Assembly (NCBI RefSeq): GCF_000001735.4
Contig: NC_003075.7
Coordinates: 9,239,001 to 9,303,000 of the forward strand
Source: Arabidopsis thaliana
Lineage: Eukaryota > Streptophyta > Magnoliopsida > Brassicales > Brassicaceae
Direction: 5' to 3'
DNA: 64,000 bases
Both the position numbers and the translations under genes were made by a program. Shown piece after piece: positions 35,791 through 47,349 of this stretch. The notes below the pieces were generated by a model, which had not been told where the DNA came from, ran no database searches, and was given only the letters and a program-made list of their open reading frames with translations. Position 1 is the first letter of the stretch; the number at the start of each line of letters is the position of its first letter.

Positions 35791-37055
35791 TTAGAACTCC
35801 ACGAACCTACACACATATTTGCTCACTCTGTTTGAGAGTATGAGCCACGGTATGATCCCGACCTGCATTTTTACCCAACCAACACTCTCAATCAAGAACA
35901 AGCCCAAATAAATGGATTGAGAAGAAGGAACTTACCATTACATGGCCTGTCATGTGACCTCCTGTTCCCCAAGATAACAAAGTCCCTGTGAAACACACCA
36001 CATTCATTTTTTTCCTATGTGTTATATACCATAAGCGAGCTTTAACCTGGTAAAAGTAAACTACTCACCAAACGGTTGAACAAGTTGCTTAGCGATAATG
36101 GCAATTGGAGTCCTCCAGAAGCACAATACCAAGATTAGGTATATCACAACCTAGAAACAAAGTTCTTAGCACATCTCGATTAAGGAGTTTTAGACGGAAA
36201 AAAAGAAGAAGCTTGAGCACACAAACTAAGCTACCTTCGAAGCAAGCAGACCCTTCCCATACATATCGTATGAAAGCTTGATTTCTTTGTGATGCTGCTC
36301 CAGATCTAAAATTTCAAAATGAGAATTAACAAATACACACACACACCAATACTACACCATGATGATGCAGTGCTTTAGTAGGAATATCTGCTACCAGATA
36401 GTATTCATGTTTAAAGCTAACTAACTGTTGCATCATATTTCTGAATTTCATGAACTCTACACTCACAAAGCAATCAATCATATTTCTGAATTTCATGATC
36501 TCTACACTCACTAAGCAATCAATCATATTTCTGAATTTCATGAACTCTACGCTCACTAAGCAATCAATGTAGAACTAATAATGTATGCATACTCACATTG
36601 TGCAAGTTCTTTCTCTTTAGTAGCTGCTGACCTCCTAAGTTTCGCTGCTTGCGCAAATGTGGCTGGCCTGCAAGTAAACAATAGATAAATCTCTAATCAA
36701 CAACACTCATATATATATTTTTCAACAACTGCACCTTCCTTAACTCAAATCACTAGAACCAAAACAAAATGTGACAACAAAATGGCTTACTGAGACAATG
36801 CACTAGCCTCTCTCAAAAGCTGCTTAATTTCGGTTCGCAGCTCTGATTCCCTCGTGTTCTTCGACCCTTTCTGAAGAAATTCCATAATTCAAAACGATGA
36901 TTCATGTGGATATGAAAAAAAGCCAAAAAGTATTATCTTTTTTACCTTCTTCAATTGGTCAAGCCACTTGGATAGCAATTGGAAGACAACGACGACGACG
37001 AAGGTCAGAGGAGCAGCCAAAAAGCCGCGATCTTCTATAAGCTTCTCTCCTTCCA
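35791..37055 (-). CDS. GET1: GET1-like subunit of the ER tail-anchored protein receptor
   Basis: Membrane receptor subunit that takes tail-anchored proteins from GET3 at the ER (WRB/GET1 family; At4g16444 in Arabidopsis). Start [20 protein letters not shown] at 37055, stop at 35791-35793 after CRFVEF. It is multi-exon. Order of parts: a first membrane helix ([16 protein letters not shown], about residues 16-31); a basic coiled coil with [17 protein letters not shown] and [16 protein letters not shown], the GET3-binding part; a second helix ([20 protein letters not shown]); then a loop [17 protein letters not shown] and the last helix [10 protein letters not shown]. The predicted size is about 180 residues. 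One intron holds a 45-base minisatellite (36434-36568). TGGGCT/GGCCCA elements lie upstream near 37477 and 37501. Confidence 0.88.
36434..36568. repeat. 45-base minisatellite, three copies, in a GET1 intron
   Basis: Units 36434-36478, 36479-36523 and 36524-36568 are near identical. Each starts catatttctgaatttcatga and ends aagcaatcaat. Only about three bases differ between copies. The unit length is a multiple of three, so a chance minus-strand frame stays open through it; this does not make it coding. Confidence 0.95.
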
Positions 37056-39828
37056 TTAACCCTTTTGCTGATTACTGATTCTAACGTAATTCACCAATCT
37101 GCTCGAACAATTCATAACTCAGTACCATTCAGATCAACAAAATAAAAGCCTTAATTGAATCCATCATGTTCTGGATAAACATATCATCTAATCAATGGAG
37201 GAGGAAAAGATTCTAGTGCATATAGAATGAGATCGTCGTGAGTATGATCGGAACTTACAATCTCCGTCGTGGATTCACAGAAATTTGAAGCCTTCAAGCC
37301 GAGGTTAACGTCTGAAATTGAACGAACGATGGGAATTTAGAATTGGCCTGAATCTGTAAAAGAGGAGGGTTCTGATTTTGATAAAACAAAAGTTTCTACT
37401 CGTTTCGTGAAATAAATAAAACTCAAGCCCTTATGTGTAAACAACAATAACTAAACCCTTTTTCAACAGGCTCTATTGGGCTTCGTTGAAATAAAGAAAC
37501 GGCCCATTAAATTAAAACTAAACCGCTTGTTTATTTTCTTTAAAATTTCATTAAGCTTGGGTATACATGAGTACATGTGAAAAGAAACAACAACTAGGCT
37601 ACAAGTTTCAGTCAACAGTAAAAGTATCCAAATTTAGAATGAATAGGATAAAAATAGATATAAATAGTAGAGATGTAGTAAAACTACAAAATGGAGGGTA
37701 AGAAATTAGAAATGTGAAAATTTAACAAACATAATGTATTCTTTTTACGTGGAGTGGTTGTAATGGTTTTACCAGAAATGGCACGCGTTGTCTCTAATCT
37801 TTCTCAACTAATCTAAAGACACTATATGTTTTGTCTCATCCGATCCCACTTAATTATGTTAATCATCTATCTAATTGGGGTTATCACCAAATCAGAGCAT
37901 TATCGATAACATCGCAGATACCGAAGCTGAAAAAAGGAAGAAAAACAATGTAAGTCCAAATCCTAAACGTCGTAGCATCTTCAGCTTTCGTGTATGCATG
38001 CCATTATATTCCAATTACTTGACGACAAACTTTTGCTCCCACCACTTTTGATGTGCCTTTCAAACTTTGTATCCCCATTGTCCACTTCCTCTTTCTTTCA
38101 ACCCGCTCCGTTTTGTAGCTATACTGTCTCACTTTTTTTCGTTGTTAGAGGTGTAACAATAAATTTACCAATTTAATCTAATATATCATTTCATTTGTAA
38201 TGATATCAACATTCTTATCTAATATCAACAATCAAGAGTGATACATTATAAAGGCATTTGACATTTGTATATATTGGTGAATATATGTGAGATAAGTTTT
38301 GTACCTTGTGGACCAATTAATGTGGGGAGTTTGCAGAATCCGACTATGAAGTGAAACTCAAAATGCACACATGTGGTTTAGAATTGTATCAGAAAATTTT
38401 ACATTATATGGGTGTTAAGAATTATATGTACTGCAATTATTATATATATCAAACACAACTAATATCTATTATATAAGATTATCACGATAGGAAATATATA
38501 AGTTTGCATCGGCTTTGCATTGAACACATATATTAATTGATACGTATATAGTATTCTACTTTTTTATAAATTAATCTTTTCGATCCCTAAATTAGTAAAA
38601 ATATGATAATGTACATGCATGGATGTTTTCATTATGGGAAGGGAGCGTAGAGTAGCATTTTGATCGAGAGAAAACGAGGAGATCGAGAGAGAATGTCTTG
38701 TGTAAAAATGAGTGGTCTTTTTCACAATTATTTATCAATCAAAACACATCTCATACATATATGTTGATATCATTATTCCCTAGTCTATTGAACTCCATTT
38801 GTCTTTTTATCAATAGATAGGCCCACTTTTTATATACTTTTTCCTCCTTGCCAAATCATAAGAAGTTAAAACTTAAAAGTGGATCAACTAATTTATAGAA
38901 ACCATTAACAACTTTTGACACTCTTCTTTAATGTGTGTTTCATTTTTAATTGAATGCCAATAATATAACTTTAAATTCCACTGAGAAGATTTGACGTAGA
39001 GACAAAGAAGTGGCTCCAATTCACCATCTCCCAAGCCACCAAAATCTCTCCTAAACCCTTTTGTCACTCCCTTTTCTCATATTCACTTTTTTTCCAAGGA
39101 ATATTTAAAACCTCATGCAAGTTTTCTTGAATATAACAACATACGAATATGATCTTTGATTAGATTACTCTTTTATATATTATGGTTAGGCATGTCCTTG
39201 CAAGATTTTTGTATTTAACATATTGAAAATTTATCATTGAATTACAACTCTGTTATGCATACAATCAAATCAAACGTTTAAGAAGACCATCCCTTATATA
39301 TATTTATATACACCCTATATTCTCGGGATGTAATAAAGTTTCCATTTCAAATAAAAAGAGCCCTTAAAGGGAGGTAAGTGGGGGGCATGAAAAAAGGGTT
39401 TATATATCTCAATAATCATCCAAACAAACCAATCCATGTGCTTCCCTTCAAACATTCTTCTTGTCATTTTCCTCCCAACCATTTTCTACTTTGGCCAACT
39501 TTTTTTCTTTTGCTTCTTAAAAATAAAAATAAAAATATGCAAATTTCCACTCACACATTATACATTCTCTTTTTACAATCCTTAGATTGTCACTTTTGCC
39601 TTCTTCCTCTTGTTCTCTTACCACTTTACTCCTGATTCTCTTCCTTTCGGAATTTCATCGAACTACTCAACAACCCTATATACTTTTATTGTTTTTAAAG
39701 TATTCTCATGCAGATTAAATAATAAGAAATAATATACACCTTTTTCCTCCTTATATAAATAGGCTCAACACACGTAACATGGCCCCAAACCCTAGCAAGA
39801 CTCTCTCTAAGACTCATATCATTACGTC
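37056..39828. other. Intergenic, 2.8 kb
   Basis: The left part is the GET1 promoter and leader. The rest is AT-rich, with TATA-rich stretches and no supported gene. An 85-codon frame (39378-39635) is low-complexity (CTT-rich) and is not supported. Confidence 0.45.
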
Positions 39829-40206
39829 ATGAGTTCAATAGCAAGAGACCGAAAGGAACAAATGGTGATCCATTCTTCAATCGTCTTGCTTCAAGAAAGA
39901 TTCAGACAACTTCAGAGAGCAAGAGAGTTAAGAGCTGAACGAGAGCTCCTAAACCCTAAACCTAACCACCAAGACAACATCTTGCAATATTACAGCGAAC
40001 CCACTAGTTTCGGTTTCTTTCAGTTTCTACCTATAAACTCTCAAACATCTTCGTCACAGCAGCTCCTATCCCTCTCCTTATGCTCACACTCCACCTCTGA
40101 ATCCATTGAAAAGCCAAGCTTTTGTCATCAGTGGCCAAATAAAGATGACAAGAAGATGGGTGGGATTGATCGATACGACGATGTTGACACGTCTCTGCAT
40201 CTCTAA
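39829..40206 (+). CDS. Small plant protein of unknown function
   Basis: A 125-residue protein in one exon. The start MSSIARDRKEQMVIHSS follows an upstream region with a TATA-like box (ataaatag, about 39757) and a telo-box-like aaaccctag. The N-terminal third (VLLQERFRQLQRARELRAER) is a strongly amphipathic basic/acidic helix with coiled-coil character. The remainder is Ser/Gln-rich and ends with an acidic stretch, RYDDVDTSLHL. I believe this is the locus annotated in Arabidopsis as a hypothetical protein (At4g16447). I see no known domain. Confidence 0.75.
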   Translation: MSSIARDRKEQMVIHSSIVLLQERFRQLQRARELRAERELLNPKPNHQDNILQYYSEPTSFGFFQFLPINSQTSSSQQLLSLSLCSHSTSESIEKPSFCHQWPNKDDKKMGGIDRYDDVDTSLHL

Positions 40207-40569
40207 AACTAAAATAATTGTTCCTCCATCTTTTTGAAGTTCTAATTAAATATGTATGTATATAGAGTTTGTTTTCGTCGGTATGCTCTTCTAAAGAGTC
40301 TTCTAGGTGGTGGTGATATATGTATGGTTAAAATGGCAATCATATATATTAATTATTTCGAAGTTAATGATTATGATATATTTTATATCACGATGATAAA
40401 GATCGATCTACTCATTGATTTATTGGTTATTCTTTTGTTGATGGTTAATTGGTTACTATATCATTCCTCAAGTCTTTGCTTATACGTATCCATGTAATGT
40501 TTAGCTTTTTATATATACGTAACTACTTCTACCTCAACTTCACCAACGAAGGCATGGTAAATAACTAAA

Positions 40570-40657
40570 GATGTCGGAGTGGTTAAGAAGACAGACTTGA
40601 AATTTGATTTCAGTTGGGCTCCGCTTGCGCATGTTGAAAACTCTGCTTTTGCAGCTT
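40570..40657 (+). pseudogene. Degenerate tRNA-Ser(TGA)
   Basis: The order of elements is that of a plant tRNA-Ser: an A-box-like gtcggagtggttaag, an anticodon arm around acagacttgaaattt with anticodon TGA, a variable-arm stretch gttgggct, and a poor B-box (gttgaaaactc where ggttcgaaccc is expected). A short extra stretch after the anticodon stem, several mismatches and no pairing acceptor stem show that it is dead. Confidence 0.7.
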
Positions 40658-40946
40658 TGCTTCTTATTGTTTTTGACGATTTTTCTTAAAGATAGTAAAT
40701 AATTGATCATACAAGTCGTGCCAAAAAATCGTCAATCAAAGTTCAAAACCTACTTGCATCGTATTTGATTCAGTACTCTTATATATGTGTCAGTAATAAT
40801 TGAGATAGAGAAAGATAGAACTAAAATGTCGACACTCAATCATAGATAGATTTTTAAGAGAATAAAACTCGAGTACTATTCAATACTATATCGTGCATGT
40901 TGTTAGATCTGCTATTTTCGATCGTTTGGAGCTTGATTGACTTAAA

Positions 40947-40979
40947 TGGGCTCATTCGGGTCTGTTATGAGAAAGCCCA
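40947..40979. promoter_or_regulatory. Paired site II (TGGGCY) elements upstream of the complex I gene
   Basis: TGGGCT at 40947-40952 and its reverse complement AGCCCA at 40974-40979 lie 150-185 bases before the start codon. Site II elements recognised by TCP factors are known to be common in promoters of nuclear genes for mitochondrial respiratory complexes. Confidence 0.6.
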
Positions 40980-41131
40980 ACCAAGAAAGTTTATGGGTCA
41001 AAGAGAAAAGCCTCTAGACGAAAGAGAGGATCTCAGCTTCTGTTGAAATGAATATAACCTAGAAATTGATTTTGATCGGAAGAAGAAGAAAGAAGATAGA
41101 ATCAGAGATTTGTAGATTTTATCGATCGAAG

Positions 41132-41541
41132 ATGAATACTGACATCACTGCCTTGGAGAAGGCACAATACCCAGTGGTTGATCGGAATCCTGCTTTTACT
41201 AAAGTCGTCGGCAATTTCAGCACTCTCGATTACCTCCGTTTCTCTACTATCACCGGCATCTCCGTCACCGTCGGCTATCTCTCTGGTTCATCCACACACC
41301 TCTCTCTTGAAATTTCTGATTCTGTAGGTTGAGAATGTGCTGATTTGGTGTTTTTGGAAATGGCGATTTTGTAGGGATTAAGCCTGGGATTAAGGGACCG
41401 TCGATGGTTACTGGAGGATTGATCGGGCTCATGGGAGGTTTCATGTATGCGTACCAGAACTCTGCCGGTAGACTCATGGGGTTTTTCCCTAATGATGGTG
41501 AAGTTGCTAGTTACCAGAAGCGTGGTGGTTTCTCCAAATGA
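41132..41541 (+). CDS. Mitochondrial complex I 20.9 kDa-type subunit
   Basis: Accessory subunit of NADH:ubiquinone oxidoreductase in the inner mitochondrial membrane, similar to the fungal 20.9 kDa subunit (Arabidopsis At4g16450). Exons 41132-41285 and 41375-41541 join as YLSG plus IKPG and give 106 residues. Start MNTDITALEKAQYPVVDRNP. Two hydrophobic parts are seen, about residues 33-52 (YLRFSTITGISVTVGYLSG) and 60-78 (MVTGGLIGLMGGFMYAYQ), followed by NSAGRLMGFFPNDGEVASY and QKRGGFSK. An upstream in-frame ATG (41066) exists, but the shorter start is the known one. There is no classical presequence, as usual for such subunits. Confidence 0.95.
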
Positions 41542-43779
41542 ATGACTTTAGTGTTTTATTTTCTGGATCTGGCTTCATTTTGGAATTTGAAACCCTCTCT
41601 TTTTCTCTGTAATTTGATTGCATTTCTCTGCTGTTTGAGGATAATATGTGCCTCTGTTTGTCTGTTATGACTTGATGGTGATGATCAATAAGATTTGAGA
41701 CAAGGAATTGTGGTGATAGATTTTTGTGATTGTGAGTGAGTGATGTTGCAATAAGGAATCTTTAGTGCTGCAATTAGACCAGTCTGATAGGTTTCTTTGT
41801 TGTATATGTATTGGTTTGTAGATAGATGAACCTAGGAGCAGCTGCATTCGAATCCCTCAGAGACACCTTGTCCTATAAAATGTTATTGGTGCTCCTTGTC
41901 TATCTAGCTTCTGGAATTTCCCTGCGACATTATTCTGTTGCAAAGCTATGTCGAGGTTATTGTGGTTTGGGCTGTAAATGATTGCTTCTAGGATTGCCAT
42001 TTTATCCTAGAGGTGATTGGTGCACTCAAAGCAATCAGATTTTGTAGCTTCTCCTCTTGTGGTTCGTTGTTGTGCAGAGGATGCATGTATCAACAGGTAA
42101 AAGTTAGAGTCCATCTAATTTTGATTCGTTGAGAGGATAGATGGGCTTTGCCTTGGTGATGGAATATATGATCTTCCTAGTCCTCCTAATTCCGCCAATG
42201 TTTAGACGGGATGAGTTCATCGATAAAGTTGTCGTCATGGCTAGGACCTCTATGTCTAACACATTGATGCATCGCACATCTATTATAGTTTGATCTGCCT
42301 CTTAATTTCGTCTCAATTGCATTATTTTCATGCCTAGTTACTGCTTCCTCTCCTCACTTTCGACATAGTTGTTGTCTCGTGTGTTGCATATATAGAAATG
42401 GTAACATCGACGAAACTAAACTAGATAGGACCTTTAAATCTGGGCATTAAGTCAATAAAAGAAGCATGTCTCAATAGAGTTTTGACGACTCATTTTTTCT
42501 TTAGTTTTTCTCTCTATTTCTCTTCTTTATAATGCTCACATGTCATCAATAAGAACACACTCATTCTTCATTGGAATGTATTACCATGCACGAGGGCTCT
42601 TATGTGTTACTGACAAAACAAATCACATTTTGTAAATACTTTAATGCAAAGTTGAAAATTGATGATGTACTTTATTTACTCGATGTAGCTTGAGAATCGA
42701 TACTCCATTTCCTTTTTAAGTATAAACAAACGAAAATTTACCTTATTACTCACACCACAATAATATCATATCAATCACACGTTCAAAGGGATGCCTTCTT
42801 ATTGCCATTAGCATCTCAGACATAGGCAACGAGCGAATGATCTCCATTTCTTGTCAATATTCCTATTGTAGAAAAGACCTAAACACTTACAGTCTCTCGT
42901 ACCTTTTTCCCCACACGCACTGTTAGTATAGTCGACGATCCTCCGTTATACTTGGTCATAATACTATCAGCTCCTTTTGGGATAGCATCTAGTCAGAGTC
43001 GGAGTCTTTACAAGTCTCGTCCCAAGACATGATCATGTATTATCTATACATTGCACGACTGATGTTGGACGTATTTTCTCTAAATTTGTATCATAAGATG
43101 GTTGTGTTATTAGGTTGAGTGAAGAGCCATAATCCTGTTTATGTAGGTATGTCAATTATGGCCAAAGCTGGCGAGCTGATCGGGCCCAGACCTAAAATAA
43201 ATTCAAAAGCAAAACTCCACCAAGCACAACCTAAAACAAAATCAAAAACAGAATCTTATAAATGACTACCCACTCATTTCAAAGTAGTTTGAGCACATCT
43301 TCGAATAGAAATCAGAGTTCCAGCCACTAGTTACTTTTTAACAAAAAATGACTACAGTTATCCTTACCTTTTAACAAAAAACCTAAAGTGCTATATTATG
43401 TTGTTTTAAATTTTACTATTATATCATTAACTATCATAGCATACCAAAAAGTACTATCGTAGGAGTGACACCTACCATATCTGCCGAGAACATAGCGTTT
43501 ATGAATTTACTATTTATAACGTAAGATTTCAGATTTTTTGCGGTAAAAATGAATAAATTTCTTGTAATGACTGTGTGTCTACATGTGTACATCATCTCAT
43601 AAAGATGGAAAAGGTGACTTGTCATGCACTACAAGACCAAAAACAAGATTGGAAGTGAGGAAATTATTCAAGTTTTCACACTAAAAATCAAAGAAGCTCA
43701 TAAATGTTGTCATACCTTTAAACAGCTTACTTCATAGATGTTACACATGTCATCAACAAACAACTCGCGACAAACTCGA

Positions 43780-43906
43780 TTTGTAGCTACGAACAGTTTT
43801 CACATTCTCCTGAATCATGCAAGCCCCAAGTAAAGAACCACATACAGGAGCATGTTCCTTGCATGGTGACTTCATTTCAAAATTGTACGCTTCTTGGTAA
43901 CGGCAC
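43780..43906 (-). pseudogene. Fragment of a PPR E-domain gene, copy of the gene at 48862-50541
   Basis: The minus-strand translation reads EAYNFEMKSPCKEHAPVCGS and LLGACMIQENVK. The PPR gene at 48862-50541 has EAYEFVMKSPCKEHPPVWGS and LLGACRIHGNVK at 49169-49290. DNA identity is about 85 percent by eye over some 125 bases, then ends abruptly on both sides. It is a broken, isolated piece of a host gene. Sequence just to the right (44121-44395) resembles DNA next to the parent (48395-48570) but in a different order. Confidence 0.85.
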
Positions 43907-44198
43907 GTAGCCAATGATCTTTTTGGGAGTTTATTATATTGCTCCCTAGATTCTTTGGTGTCCGTTTGTTAGTTTTCATAATATGTGACCATAGCCAAAT
44001 TATTTTTCATAAGAGCTCTTGTTTCTTGAATAATTTTAAGTGATTTTTTTCACTAATGTTATTTATCAACAATCATAGGTATTGATTCAATCATTATGAA
44101 GGATAGATTGTGGTTCTTTGAAAAAGATATGCTACAACTGTCCAAAGAACACAATTACAATGATTTGAACTTAACTATTAAATGTTGGTTATTTACTT

Positions 44199-44388
44199 AT
44201 TTATATAACTACTAGTAGATTGCTATGTATAGTTGTAAGTAATTGTATCTAACAAAAACAAACAATGGAATAACATTTGTTAAAATTTATTTATATAGCT
44301 ACTAGTAGTCCGCTTTGTATCGATGTAAGTAAATGTATCTAACAAAAACAAACGATAGAATAACATTTGTTGAAAATTATTAAATCAA
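44199..44388. repeat. Two tandem 90-base units, third copy near 48470
   Basis: Unit 1 (about 44199-44289) and unit 2 (about 44290-44380) each contain tttatata, actagtag, tgtaagtaa, gtatctaacaaaaacaaac and ataacatttgtt. A third diverged copy is at about 48470-48570. The DNA before unit 1 (44121-44175) also matches 48405-48450 (agatatgctacaactgtcc, attacaatgatttgaa). Confidence 0.85.
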
Positions 44389-44768
44389 AACAATCATATA
44401 TATAAAAGTAAGTTCTTAATCTCTCCTTATTAATCCACTTGCAATATACTCTTAAGTTTTTAGAATTAGGCCAGATCAGCCCGCGAGCATTGGCCCTTAC
44501 TAAAGCCAAAATTTTATCAAGTCAATCTTAATTTTATGAACCGGGTTTTACTGAGAGTAGAAATTGTCTTGAAGTTGATGGAAACCACAAACTCAAAGAC
44601 ATGCGGGTAGCGCGTGAAAAATAGAAAACCAAAGAAATCTTAGAAAACCAAAGGAATGCACGTATAGCTATATATATTATACAAATATGCTAATGTAATA
44701 ACTAATAAGGATGTTATATGATAACGGTTGATTAAAATTTAAATGTATCGTCATATAAATTACAAGAA

Positions 44769-45415
44769 TCATATATATAAAAGTTGGTCAACTCTCTTCA
44801 TATGATTGACACATCATCACTTTAACATTTGTCATGTGTCTATTAAATAATTAATGTAAGTTTTTCAACTTCTAATATATAGGTTAATTATATATTTCTT
44901 ATTTAATTTACATATTATTATATTTTACATATTTAATTGTAGTATTACTAAATTTATTTTAATATTAAATGATTTTTCAATAAAACCATTTTAATAGTTT
45001 TCTCATACTCGAATTTTTTTTTTCGTAATCCAAACTCAAAGTATGGATATATAATAGTCGTGAATTACTTAATGATTTGAGTAAGTTATTCTCTGATATT
45101 TATATTTATATTCTCGTAAATTGATATTTAAATAATAAATCATTGAGGGTGAAAGATACGTAAGGAGTTCCATCGTCAAATTCTTAGGTTTCTATAATCC
45201 AACACTACCTTCTGTTAAATTGGTTTAAGACAAACGTTGTTTATGAATTATGTGTATGATGCATTGTTGAGAATATTGTTAGAAAAAAATATTTTTAATA
45301 CTAAAAATAATTGCTTATTTCATTATTGAATGATTAGATAAATAAAAATTATATTTAAATTAAACAATCTAAAAAAATCCAAAAAAACCGCGGCGTAACG
45401 CAGGTGATCACCTAG
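44769..45415 (+). mobile_element. Short non-autonomous Helitron-like element
   Basis: The 647-base element starts TCATATATATAAAAGTTGG and ends with an imperfect GC-rich hairpin (ccgcggcgtaacgcagg, 45388-45404) seven bases before the terminal CTAG. It is flanked by A on the left and T on the right, the A/T insertion site that Helitrons use, with no target duplication. The TC start, 3' hairpin and CTRR end fit the ATREP/Basho-type Helitrons of Arabidopsis. It has no coding capacity. The hairpin has mismatches, so the copy is probably old. Confidence 0.65.
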
Positions 45416-45782
45416 TGCAAATTAAAAGTTATTGAGAAGGAACCTCCTACAATGGTTCATTCCTCAGCTTGTTTATGAATTTTATTTTCACACCAGACTT
45501 TCACATTCAGATAATATTAATCTAATTATACTAAATTAACAATCACTTTTTTAATAACTGATGCATTCTCCATTTGATATGTGGCATAAGTTTCAAATTC
45601 TATTTATCTATTTTTTCTTCTCTTTCATATCTATTTATTTACGACTTTTTTAAAAAAAAGTTCTTTTAAAAAATTTAAAACTATTTTTCTTCCCTACATC
45701 TCCATGATCTCTACAATCTTCAAATAAATTATTTTCTTTCACACATTTGTGACAAAAAAAAATTGTTTTTTAAAATAAAAAT

Positions 45783-45962
45783 TGTTATGAATAAAGATGG
45801 ATGCCCATTATAAGGCCCATCATCTAAGCCCATCATCTAGATGTTTCTAGGGTTTTACCCTTTCCTTGTACTCCTATATAAAGAACCCTTTATCTCAATG
45901 GAATAACACACTCATTTATTTATTTATTTATTTATCTCAAAATTGTATCTTCTTCCCCAACA
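45783..45962 (+). mobile_element. Possible solo LTR of a Copia-like retrotransposon
   Basis: A 180-base segment begins TG and ends CA. It contains a promoter-like cctatataaagaac followed by a run typical of LTR R regions (gaataacacactc). No internal retroelement sequence is next to it. No matching 5-base target duplication is visible. It looks like an old, isolated remnant; the family call is uncertain. Confidence 0.3.
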
Positions 45963-46628
45963 GTTGATTTATTTATTTTGACATAATAATGATACAACTT
46001 TTTTGTGTGTGTTTTAATACTAATACATATGTTTGATATTTTAAAAATATTTTAATATATATTCTTAATTAACATTTAACATCATATGTTTGATGTTATA
46101 TGATAACGGTTGATTAAAATTTAATGGAATTAAAAAAAAAAAAAAAGAATTAACATTTGTTGGGAGAAAACGTTCGTCGAATCCTCTGACCCCTTTATCG
46201 CCGACGCTTCAAACTCGGTGACGTATGTTCAGGTCAGTTGTTGAATCTCTTTCTCTCGCATCGTTTCATCTTCGGTGATCGACTACAATTTTCACACGCA
46301 TAATCGCTTCCGTAGTTCTATCAACTCTCATGACGGCCGGGTTTGCGAGTGCCGTGTGATGATCGATTAGGTGTTTTTGTTCGCCAAAAAGATTTGTTTT
46401 CTTGACCTGGTTATTGCGAAATTAGGGTTCGTTGGTTCTAAAACGTGTTTGTCAAGTAGTCTGAGCCTAGGGTTTATTGGTTCGGTAGATCCACACGGAA
46501 ATGTGTATCCTTTTATTTATTTACGTACGGTCATGTGGATTTTCTTGAAATATGTTATTAAATTCTGATTTTGGACACAGTTTACAATTGAATTCTGAGT
46601 AAATACAGAGTCATATGCGAGCCATAGA

Positions 46629-47349
46629 ATGGAGGGAGAGGCAGTTGAATCTAGGAGTAGTAGGAAGGAGCAGGAAAGGGAAAGAAGGCGTCTACGAGAC
46701 AGAGAAAGAAGACAATCAATGAGCCAGGATGAGAGGGAAAGGCATTTGGCTCGGCGCCGCAAGAACTACCAGCTGAGAAGGCAGAGAGCTGAGGTAAACC
46801 GCCTTGACTCTCCGATCCAAGCAATCACTGGAGGCAACCAAGCAGCACTGAATTCACCGCCTGATTCTGGAGCCAGCTTTGTTGAGTCTGATCAGAGTGA
46901 GGGTCTCTCATTCTAATTAATGGAAATACTAAAACACAAGTTGTTGTGAAAGTGTGTATCATATGTGTGCGTGTTTGGGGACATGCAGGTGTGGTAATAC
47001 CAGTGGAAGAGCTGGCTAAGATGATGGGGACTATACGGCTGACACGTCTGAAACATCTGGCGAGGACACTGAACAAGTCCAGCACTAGTACTGGTGCAGA
47101 GTCAAGCAACACAGGAGCAACAGACGCAAAGACAAGATGTAATTAAGCTATAGCTAAGTCAATATCTAATTCAGAGAGAGAGATCTATCTTCATTAATTA
47201 AGGCTACGTCAATGGACAGGTGCAATGTCAAATGGGCTACGTCTGAGTCGGATAAAACGACTGGTGAGATTTAAGGGCCAGCAACTGAGGATCTTGTCAC
47301 ATTCCCAAACACCAGGTTCGTAAATAACTTGCAAAGTATTTAAAAGGGT

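Larger units (their letters stand above)
40207..41131. other. Intergenic with a tRNA-Ser relic and the complex I gene promoter
   Basis: It contains a degenerate tRNA-Ser (40570-40657) and, before the complex I gene, site II-type TGGGCT elements at 40947-40952 and (reverse) 40974-40979. Confidence 0.5.
41542..46628. other. Repeat-rich 5 kb gap
   Basis: No intact protein gene is visible. From left to right it holds the 3' region of the complex I gene (to about 41850), a GC-richer stretch at 41850-42420 that I cannot assign, a PPR relic (43780-43906), 90-base duplicated units (44199-44380), a short Helitron (44769-45415), a possible solo LTR (45783-45962), a 33-base repeat (44710 and 46092) and the leader of the next gene (from about 46160). 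Confidence 0.6.

Noticed and set aside
36326-36556. Apparent repeat protein ([13 protein letters not shown] units)
   Set aside because: It is produced by the 45-base minisatellite in a GET1 intron; the unit length is divisible by three, which keeps the frame open.
45905-45942. ttta repeat run resembling an A/T-rich SINE tail
   Set aside because: No Pol III A and B boxes are found before it; the LTR-like reading fits slightly better.
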